Shown piece by piece: positions 28,933 through 35,458 of a stretch of 35,458 bases of DNA; position 1 is the first letter of the stretch; every line of letters begins with the position of its first letter. Source of the stretch: an uncultured Actinomycetes bacterium (GTDB lineage Bacteria > Actinomycetota > Actinomycetes > Nanopelagicales > Nanopelagicaceae); assembly GCA_903867285.1 (NCBI GenBank), contig CAIPQX010000167.1, positions 1 through 35,458 of the forward strand. The letters are read 5' to 3'. Position numbers and translations under genes: made by a program. The notes below the pieces were generated by a model. The model searched no databases. It was not told the origin of the DNA and was given only the letters and a program-made list of their open reading frames with translations.

Positions 28933-30183
28933 TTACTTAGCAGCAGCTGCTGCTGTTTGAAGCTGACCGAGAACCTTTGCAGGATCTCCAGTAACTGCTT
29001 GACCGATTCCTTGTTGGATCTGGCCCTTTACTGAGTTCCAAGAAGCGATATCTCCTGGGTAGAAGACTGCATTTGGAAGCAACTTAATGAATGGAGCAAG
29101 TGCTGGGTCTGATGCAGCTTTTGCACCAGCGGACTTGGTTGCTGGAATAAATCCACCGGCTGCTACCAAGAACTTAGCGTAATTAGCAGGCTCGTAGATG
29201 AAGTCCATCCACTTTTGAATAGCAGCCTGGTTGCCGTTCTTGCTATATGCGGTGAAGTAATCCTGAACACCAAGCGTTACTGGCTTGTGACCTGTGTTGG
29301 AAACGAATGAGCCGGTTCCAACATTTAGCTTTGAGCCACCGTTAGCTTTGAGCCAGCTTCCGAGGAATACAGAACCGTTAATGAATACTGCTTTACCGGC
29401 TGCAAATAACGCTTGGGCACATGCTGTGCGGTCGCACTTATCTGGATTTGGCTCGGTGTAACCCTTAGTCGTCAATGACTTCAAGAAGGTTGCTGTAGCC
29501 ACGTTCGCAGGTGAATTAAGTACCCATGCCTTGGTTGCATAGTTGTAATAAGAACCGCCGTTGCCGCCAGCCCAGATATTAAACTCTGCTTGTGCTTCCT
29601 CTGGTCCGAGTGGAATTGCGTATCCGTAGATACCCTTCAACTTACGATGGATGATTCCAAGATCAGTTGTTAGCGAAAGCCATGATGTTGGAAGCTTTGT
29701 AATTCCAGCCTTAGTCAAGAGATCCTTGTTGTAGAACAATGCACGTGCTGAAGCCAGATCGGGCAGCGCGTAGACAACTCCGTTGTACTTAGAGTTATTT
29801 AGGAATGCTGGAAGGATGTCAGCCAAAGTCGCAGGCGAGACAATTTTCGAGGCAGGGTAGAGAAGACCTGCAGCTGCTGGAGCTGAGTAGTCACCCTTGT
29901 TAACAACATCTGGTGTCTGTCCGCTTGCAATCTGAGTTGCTACATATTGATCAATGTCGTTCCAGCTCTTCACGATTACATTGACCGTGATATCTGGATT
30001 GGCGGCATGGAAGCGGGTAGCGAAGTCGGTCCATTGATCTTGCTGGGTATGTCCGTCGCCAGGGTAATCGGCGGCGATCATGGTGAGGGTTGTTGCGGCA
30101 TGTGAGGGCGTGATCCCGACTGCCATCGTTACAGCCAGAGCTATGGCAGATGTAACTGCCGCTCCGCGCGTCATTCTCTTCAT
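28933..30183 (-). CDS. ABC sugar substrate-binding protein
   Basis: Signal peptide ending PSHAATT, SBP_bac fold (PDVVNKGDYSAPAAAG..., ALPDLASARALFYNKDLLTKAGI); SD AAAGGAAG. Confidence 0.9.
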   Translation of the reverse strand: MKRMTRGAAVTSAIALAVTMAVGITPSHAATTLTMIAADYPGDGHTQQDQWTDFATRFHAANPDITVNVIVKSWNDIDQYVATQIASGQTPDVVNKGDYSAPAAAGLLYPASKIVSPATLADILPAFLNNSKYNGVVYALPDLASARALFYNKDLLTKAGITKLPTSWLSLTTDLGIIHRKLKGIYGYAIPLGPEEAQAEFNIWAGGNGGSYYNYATKAWVLNSPANVATATFLKSLTTKGYTEPNPDKCDRTACAQALFAAGKAVFINGSVFLGSWLKANGGSKLNVGTGSFVSNTGHKPVTLGVQDYFTAYSKNGNQAAIQKWMDFIYEPANYAKFLVAAGGFIPATKSAGAKAASDPALAPFIKLLPNAVFYPGDIASWNSVKGQIQQGIGQAVTGDPAKVLGQLQTAAAAAK

Positions 30184-30341
30184 CTAGTACTTCCTTTGCC
30201 TATAGGCCCGGCGGTATCCGGGGTGATGGTCTGGCTGGAGTGACGAATTCGTCCATGGAGAGCTCCGACCTGACGGTGAGCACACTTCACTACCTTCTGG
30301 GGTCGAAGTCAAGCACTTCTGCATAAATTTGTTGTTATAAA

Positions 30342-30371
30342 GCGAAAATCGGCAAAATCGAGCAAATTTTC
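30342..30371. promoter_or_regulatory. Three 10-bp-phased A-rich repeats, candidate DeoR operator
   Basis: gcGAAAATCg / gcAAAATCGa / gcAAATTTTc beginning at 30342, 30352, 30362, abutting the TTGACT -35 box. Confidence 0.4.
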
Positions 30372-30401
30372 TTGACTAGATGGGTTATGAACCCTTACCG
30401 T
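30372..30401 (+). promoter_or_regulatory. Promoter of the SIS gene (leaderless)
   Basis: TTGACT (30372-30377) - 18 nt - TACCGT (30396-30401) - 6 nt - ATG (30408). Confidence 0.65.
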
Positions 30402-30407
30402 GCGGTC

Positions 30408-31298
30408 ATGAAGAGTGATATTCAGTTCCACGCCGATAGAGAGATCGATAGCCAACCCCAGATCTGGCGTGAAACCGCCCTCTTTGCCCCCACAGTGGCC
30501 CACCTCCTGCCTCAATCAGGCGAGCGGGTGGCGGTTGTCGGCTGTGGCAGTTCCTGGTTCATGTCCCAGGCCTATGCCAGTCTCCGCGAAGCCGCCGGCC
30601 AAGGCGAATCGCACTATTTCACCGCCTCCGAATACATCTACACCCGTACTTTTGACCGCGTTGTAGCCATCACCCGCAGCGGAACAACGACTGAGACCGT
30701 CGAATTACTTCGTAATCTCAAGGGCAAGGTCCCTACAGTTGTTCTCACTGCGGTACATGGATCGCCGGTGACCGAGTTTGCATCGAACTCCATCGTGATG
30801 GATTTTGCCGATGAAGAGTCTGTTGTTCAGACTCGCTGGGCCACTGCAGCGCTCGGATTACTCCGCGCACCACTCGGAACCGATCTCAACGAGTTGGCGC
30901 TCCAAGCCGAGATAGCTCTCAATGAAGATCTTGGTGATCTACCTATGATGGATGAAATCACCTACATTGGAACCGGTTGGACTATCGGCCTTGCATCAGA
31001 AGCAGCCTTAAAAACTCGCGAAGCGGCCCAGTTCTGGGCGGAGGCCTATCCCGCAATGGATTATCGCCACGGACCGCTATCCATTTCGCAGCCTGGAAGA
31101 GCTGTTTGGGCCTTTGGCGAAATTGAACCTGCCTTGATTGCAGACATTGCGCAGACTGGTGCCACCTTCGAATCGAGCACGCTCGATCCTATGGCTCACC
31201 TCATTAAGGCACAGCGACTCGCTATTGCGCTCGCTCGCGTTAAAGGTTTGAACCCAGACTTCCCCCGCAATCTTTCACGCTCTATCATCTTGAATTAA
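30408..31298 (+). CDS. SIS-domain aminosugar-phosphate isomerase/deaminase-like protein (AgaS/GlmS-C-like)
   Basis: Double SIS: VVGCGSSWFMSQAY, ITRSGTTTETVELL; IGTGWTIGLASEAALKTREAAQFWAEAYPAMDYRHGPLS. Confidence 0.85.
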   Translation: MKSDIQFHADREIDSQPQIWRETALFAPTVAHLLPQSGERVAVVGCGSSWFMSQAYASLREAAGQGESHYFTASEYIYTRTFDRVVAITRSGTTTETVELLRNLKGKVPTVVLTAVHGSPVTEFASNSIVMDFADEESVVQTRWATAALGLLRAPLGTDLNELALQAEIALNEDLGDLPMMDEITYIGTGWTIGLASEAALKTREAAQFWAEAYPAMDYRHGPLSISQPGRAVWAFGEIEPALIADIAQTGATFESSTLDPMAHLIKAQRLAIALARVKGLNPDFPRNLSRSIILN

Positions 31299-31332
31299 TC
31301 AGATTCACCACAATCTCAAATAGAGTGTGCAG

Positions 31333-32232
31333 ATGAAATATGTCGCTGCAATTGATGTGGGCGGCACTTCGATTAAAGCAGCGCTCGTCTCTGAGGCACT
31401 AGAGGTTATAACCACCACCACAGCTCCAACTCCACAAGAGGATCCAACTGGGCGTAAGACGGCCCAATCACTCGCGGTTATCGTCAGAGAACTTGAGCAG
31501 ACTCATCATGTGAGTGCTGTTGGTTTTGCAGTACCTGGAACATTAGATGAAGCGCAAGGCATAACTCGCTGGACCGGAAATCTCGGTTGGAAAGATCTTC
31601 CCATCAAAGAGTTGGTTGCTAAGGAATTAAATCTTCCAATTGCCTTTGGTCATGATGTGCGCAGCGGCGCAGTAGCAGAGTTACGCAGTGGAGCTGCTAA
31701 AGATTTTCAACAATCAATCTTTATTCCGGTAGGCACGGGGATTGCCGCTGCACTTATTATTGACGGCAAGATCCGAAGCAGCGATGGCTATGCAGGAGAG
31801 ATTGGCCATCTCAATGTTGGTCATGATATTCCCTGTGTATGTGGTTTATCTGGATGCCTAGAAACTATTTCGTCAGCAGCCGCCATAACGCGCGAATACG
31901 AAAAGCGAACGGGATACCAAATAACGGCAAAAGAAATTTTGGGCCGCATCAGGAGCGATGATCATGCCTGGCAAGTTTGGGAGCAAGCAATTGCCTATCT
32001 CGCGGTCGCCTTAGAAGACCTCATCACAATATTGGCTCCGGAAGCAATTATCTTTGGTGGTGGATTGTCACAAGCAGGTGCAGCGCTTATAGAACCTCTG
32101 CAAACTATCTTGAATGAAAGATTGACCTTTCAGCGTATGCCGCAATTACTTATTGCCCATTACGGGGTCAATGCTGGGACAATTGGATGCGCGATAATGG
32201 CACTAGACCTTCTACCGAAAGAGACGGCATGA
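31333..32232 (+). CDS. ROK-family sugar kinase
   Basis: AIDVGGTSIKAAL, zinc motif CVCGLSGCLE, GEIGHL; TAGAGT-N6-ATG at 31333. Confidence 0.92.
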   Translation: MKYVAAIDVGGTSIKAALVSEALEVITTTTAPTPQEDPTGRKTAQSLAVIVRELEQTHHVSAVGFAVPGTLDEAQGITRWTGNLGWKDLPIKELVAKELNLPIAFGHDVRSGAVAELRSGAAKDFQQSIFIPVGTGIAAALIIDGKIRSSDGYAGEIGHLNVGHDIPCVCGLSGCLETISSAAAITREYEKRTGYQITAKEILGRIRSDDHAWQVWEQAIAYLAVALEDLITILAPEAIIFGGGLSQAGAALIEPLQTILNERLTFQRMPQLLIAHYGVNAGTIGCAIMALDLLPKETA

Positions 32233-33107
32233 CAACCGGCTTTACTGATATTCACTCACATGGTGGCGGCGGATTCAGTTTTAGCGACCCCAACCCCGAG
32301 CACGTTGCAAAAGCGTTGGCGGCACATCGCGAGCATGGAACCACCACGCAAATTGCCAGCTTGGTTACTGAGCCATTGGATGTACTGAAAAATCAGATCA
32401 AGAACCTAATTCCCTTTGCTCTCAATGGAAGCATTGCGGGAATTCATCTAGAGGGACCATACCTGTCGAGTGCTAAATGCGGTGCTCATGATCCGAAATT
32501 ACTGCGCGAACCAAAGTTAGATGAGATCAAAGAATTGATTGACGCTGGCCAAGGTCACATAAGGATGGTGACGATCGCCCCCGAATTACCTGGTGCAATA
32601 GCGGCCATTGAACTTCTTAGAGATATGGGAGTAACGGTTGCTGTCGGTCATAGCAACGCTACTGCAGCAGAAGCCATCTCAGCGATATCGGCCGGCGCAA
32701 CCATAGTTACTCATATGTTTAATGCGCTTCCAGAGCTTGATCATCGATCTGCAACTATCACCAATACACTTCTCGTCAACCCAGACATCTACTTTGAAAT
32801 AATTCTGGATGGTGTACATGTCAATCACTCCGCTGCAGAACTTCTACTCAAATTAGCACCCGGTCGAATTATTCTTGTCACCGATGCGATGGCTGCTGCA
32901 GGTGGCAGTGATGGCAACTACACAATTGGTGATTTGGCGGTGCAGGTAGAAAATGGCGTCGCTACTCTCGCCTCTAATGGTTCTCTAGCCGGAAGTACTC
33001 TGACGATGGATGCGGCATACAATCGTTTCGTTAATGAGTTTAGCGTTTCACCAGAGGCCGCTCAATCTGCAGCCATCGACCTAGGAAAGAAGGCACTTGG
33101 AATATGA
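32229..33107 (+). CDS. N-acetylglucosamine/galactosamine-6-phosphate deacetylase-like amidohydrolase (NagA-like, short)
   Basis: DIHSHGGGG, HLEGPYLSSAKCGAHDP, VGHSNA, THMFNALPELDHR, LVTDAMAAAG; start at MTTGFTDIHSHG with ATGA overlap to ROK. Confidence 0.85.
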   Translation: MTTGFTDIHSHGGGGFSFSDPNPEHVAKALAAHREHGTTTQIASLVTEPLDVLKNQIKNLIPFALNGSIAGIHLEGPYLSSAKCGAHDPKLLREPKLDEIKELIDAGQGHIRMVTIAPELPGAIAAIELLRDMGVTVAVGHSNATAAEAISAISAGATIVTHMFNALPELDHRSATITNTLLVNPDIYFEIILDGVHVNHSAAELLLKLAPGRIILVTDAMAAAGGSDGNYTIGDLAVQVENGVATLASNGSLAGSTLTMDAAYNRFVNEFSVSPEAAQSAAIDLGKKALGI

Positions 33108-34078
33108 GCGCGCTACGTTGGGGTTTCTTAAGTGCTGGTGGGATCGCCACTGCAGTTGCCGATGATTTTCGAATTGCCGGAATAAATATTCAAGCAGTAG
33201 GCGCGCGAGATTTAGCGAAGGCCAATGAGTTTGCAGATAAGTTTGGAATCCCCAATCGTCATCAAGGCTATGACGCGCTCGTCAATGATCCCGAAGTCGA
33301 CGCCGTCTACATCTCGACGCCACACCCTTGGCATCACCAACATGCGCTACTGGCTCTCAACGCCGGTAAACATGTTCTCCTGGAGAAGCCTTTCACCATT
33401 AACGCTCGCGAAGCCCAAGAGATTAAAGAGTTGGCCGCCGCCAAGAAGCTATTCGTTCTAGAGGCAATGTGGACGCGTTTTCTCCCATCTATGGATGCCA
33501 TCTTCGCGGTCATTAATTCCGGGGCCCTCGGTGAAATTAAGTTAGTAACAGCCGACCATAGCCAGTACCTGCCGCATGTTCCCCGCCTCTGGGAGCCAGA
33601 GTTAGGTGGAGGAGCGCTCTTGGATTTAGGGATTTATCCAGTCTCTTTTGCGGTACGAGTTCTCGGTTTTCCAAAGAGTGTTACAGGGAAGGCAACTCTC
33701 ACGGGTCAGAAAGTGGATGAGACGACATCTCTCATCTTTGAATATGACAATGGAGCCCAGGCCTCATTAACCACGTGTATGTCAGCAGCAGGTCCCGTAA
33801 CCGCAACGGTCGTTGGAACCCTCGGTCGCATTGAAATTGACGCACCTTTTTACAACCAGACCTCTTTTAGAGTCTTCAATCAAGGTGGCGAAGTTATTCA
33901 AAGCTATGACGAGAAGATAAAGGGCGTTGGCCGACAGTATCAAGGTCTGCATTTAGAGATGTGCGTAGCAGCAGGGCTCACTGAAAGCCCAATTTTGAGC
34001 GTCACTGAAAGCGTTGCAATTATGCAGGTTATGGATGCGCTTCGCGCTCAGATCGGTGTTAAGTACCCTACTGAGTGA
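33104..34078 (+). CDS. Gfo/Idh/MocA-family oxidoreductase
   Basis: Rossmann N-terminus, YISTPHPWHHQHALLALNAGKHVLLEKPFT, GGGALLDLGIYPVSFA. Confidence 0.9.
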   Translation: MSALRWGFLSAGGIATAVADDFRIAGINIQAVGARDLAKANEFADKFGIPNRHQGYDALVNDPEVDAVYISTPHPWHHQHALLALNAGKHVLLEKPFTINAREAQEIKELAAAKKLFVLEAMWTRFLPSMDAIFAVINSGALGEIKLVTADHSQYLPHVPRLWEPELGGGALLDLGIYPVSFAVRVLGFPKSVTGKATLTGQKVDETTSLIFEYDNGAQASLTTCMSAAGPVTATVVGTLGRIEIDAPFYNQTSFRVFNQGGEVIQSYDEKIKGVGRQYQGLHLEMCVAAGLTESPILSVTESVAIMQVMDALRAQIGVKYPTE

Positions 34079-34079
34079 T

Positions 34080-35054
34080 TTAGTCACGGAATGCAGGTTG
34101 GTCTACCAATTCGTATTGAATTGGTCCATCAGGAGGGCAACTGGCATTGAGTTCGGCGATCTCGGCCGTGCTGAGTTGAATACTCGCTCCGGTGAGTGAA
34201 TCCAAAATTGAAGCAGCTTTAGATGCTCCAGGAATTGGGATACAAGTTGGGAACTGCGAGAGATGCCATGCAACTGTCAGGGCATAGGCAGAGACACCCT
34301 TCGCTTTTGCTATACGATCAAATGCCCCGAATTCTCCAGTCGCAATCTTCTCGAAGTTAGATCCTCCTCCAAGGGGAGACCATGGCAAGAAAGCAATTCC
34401 AAATTCGGTGCAGATATCAATGACATCGGTTGATAACCTGTAACGCGGACTGTATTCGTTTTGCACTGAGACGATTCCACCTTGCGACGGTGTTCCGCCG
34501 ATTGCAATGGCTCGGCGCAGTTGTCCGGCATTTACATTGCTCAAGCCAATTGCTTCGACATATCCATGCTCTTTGAGGGATAAAACATTTTCGAACTGCT
34601 CTTCAAAGGTGATTGAGGTATCTAGACGATGATGTTGCCAGAGTGGAATCTTGGAAAGTCCCATCTTCGCAGCGGAAGCTTCGACTGCGCGATACAAATA
34701 ATGCTTGGTTGCATTGCGCCCCGGTTCACCCCACCAGTTATCGCCCTTGGCTCTGGTAATTCCACCTTTTGAAGCGATAACAATCTTGGCTTTGCGTTCT
34801 GGAGATGCATTCCATGTCCTAAAAGCTTCGCCCACCAAGACTTCATTGTGTCCCATTTGGTTCCAAGCGGGAGCGTAAATATCAGCTGTATCAAGCAATT
34901 GCACGCCGGCATCGAGCGCTGCATGAATCACGCTAATTGCATAGTCGCGGTCATCGAGAATCCACTTGTTGCGATCGGTCGCCATAGAAAGGGGCATGCA
35001 CCCCAGGCCTACTGCGGTTACTTCAAAGGGACCAAGGGTGCGCGTCATTGTCAT
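34080..35054 (-). CDS. Aldo/keto reductase
   Basis: GLGCMPLS, LDTADIYAPAWNQMGHNEVLVGEAF, VSVQNEYSPRYR, FLPWSPLGGG, IPIPGASKAASI; TAATGT-N6-ATG. Confidence 0.9.
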   Translation of the reverse strand: MTMTRTLGPFEVTAVGLGCMPLSMATDRNKWILDDRDYAISVIHAALDAGVQLLDTADIYAPAWNQMGHNEVLVGEAFRTWNASPERKAKIVIASKGGITRAKGDNWWGEPGRNATKHYLYRAVEASAAKMGLSKIPLWQHHRLDTSITFEEQFENVLSLKEHGYVEAIGLSNVNAGQLRRAIAIGGTPSQGGIVSVQNEYSPRYRLSTDVIDICTEFGIAFLPWSPLGGGSNFEKIATGEFGAFDRIAKAKGVSAYALTVAWHLSQFPTCIPIPGASKAASILDSLTGASIQLSTAEIAELNASCPPDGPIQYELVDQPAFRD

Positions 35055-35070
35055 GGGAAAACATTACTGG

Positions 35071-35458
35071 TTAAGAAAGAGAAAAGGAGATCGAACTTAT
35101 TGCCAGGGGGAGATGTGAAACAAGAATCACGACGCGGTCGGAAAGTCTTAGCGCCACTTTCTGAGAAATTCGCTCGACCATTTCGGCGTCCAGGAACTCG
35201 TAGGGTTCATCGAGAATGACTATGGGAGTATCACGTAGCAAGAGGCGAGCCAATTTGAGTCGTTGCTTCTCTCCACCGGAGAAGTTGTAGCCCATGGATC
35301 CAATCATGGTGTCGAGATCTTCTGGGAGCTCCTCGACAAATTGGCGGAGTTCTACTAGCTCTAGTACTTCTCGTAGTTCATCGTCCGTCGCTTCGGGTCT
35401 TCCTATCTTCAAATTCTCGCGAATGGAAGTTCCAAATAAGTAGTCGTCTTGCAGTAGC
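35071..35458 (-). CDS. ABC exporter ATP-binding domain (partial, runs off the window)
   Basis: Translation from window edge LLQDDYLFGTSIRENLKIGRPEATDDEL... Q-loop, FSGGEKQRLKLARLLL signature, PIVILDEPYEFLD Walker B; ORF-track TTG at 35412 is internal. Confidence 0.88.
   Translation of the reverse strand, partial: LLQDDYLFGTSIRENLKIGRPEATDDELREVLELVELRQFVEELPEDLDTMIGSMGYNFSGGEKQRLKLARLLLRDTPIVILDEPYEFLDAEMVERISQKVALRLSDRVVILVSHLPLAISSISFSLS

Noticed and set aside
30198-30207. GCCTATAGGC perfect 10-bp palindrome upstream of the SBP
   Set aside because: Real palindrome but short and could simply include a promoter element; not enough to call an operator.
30276-30290. GTGA-N7-TCAC as a CRP/GlxR-type site
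   Set aside because: Consensus uses a 6-nt spacer (TGTGA-N6-TCACA); here N7 and outer bases do not match, so support is insufficient.
1-35458. CRISPR arrays, transposases, integrases or prophage genes
   Set aside because: No regularly spaced direct repeats with unique spacers and no recombinase/transposase-like ORF seen.

Overview
The window is a gene-dense actinobacterial chromosomal segment. Lineage is inferred from the crgA-trpG-pknB-PP2C neighbourhood, the Actinobacteria-style sdh genes and many leaderless starts; a streamlined planktonic actinobacterium is plausible but unproven. From 1 to 19.3 kb it is mostly housekeeping: partial beta-carbonic anhydrase, EamA transporter, dcd, LemA, HtpX, SCO1/CopC, a two-component system, crgA, trpG/pabA, PASTA kinase, PP2C, tRNA-Leu(CAG), pheA, serS, HAD hydrolase, tRNA-Ser(TGA), succinate dehydrogenase genes, paired CrcB and an Xaa-Pro aminopeptidase. 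From 19.3 to 34 kb there is an accessory catabolic island. A complete 4-hydroxyproline degradation set (epimerase, three-component D-Hyp dehydrogenase, DapA-like deaminase, ketoglutarate-semialdehyde dehydrogenase) lies in the same apparent operon as a CUT1 sugar ABC transporter, a DeoR regulator and a class II aldolase. Divergent to it are SIS, ROK, a minimal NagA-like deacetylase and a Gfo/Idh gene. My main hypothesis is coordinated use of amino-sugar-decorated, hydroxyproline-rich glycoprotein. Other notable signals: at least ten gene starts with TANNNT exactly 6 nt upstream (leaderless promoters), a HAD gene with no canonical start but an SD-spaced ATT, a 5x9 bp tandem repeat fused to the tRNA-Ser 3' end, a pknB/PP2C locus lacking rodA/pbpA/pknA/fha, and phased 10-bp repeats next to the SIS promoter. 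No CRISPR array or mobile element was seen.
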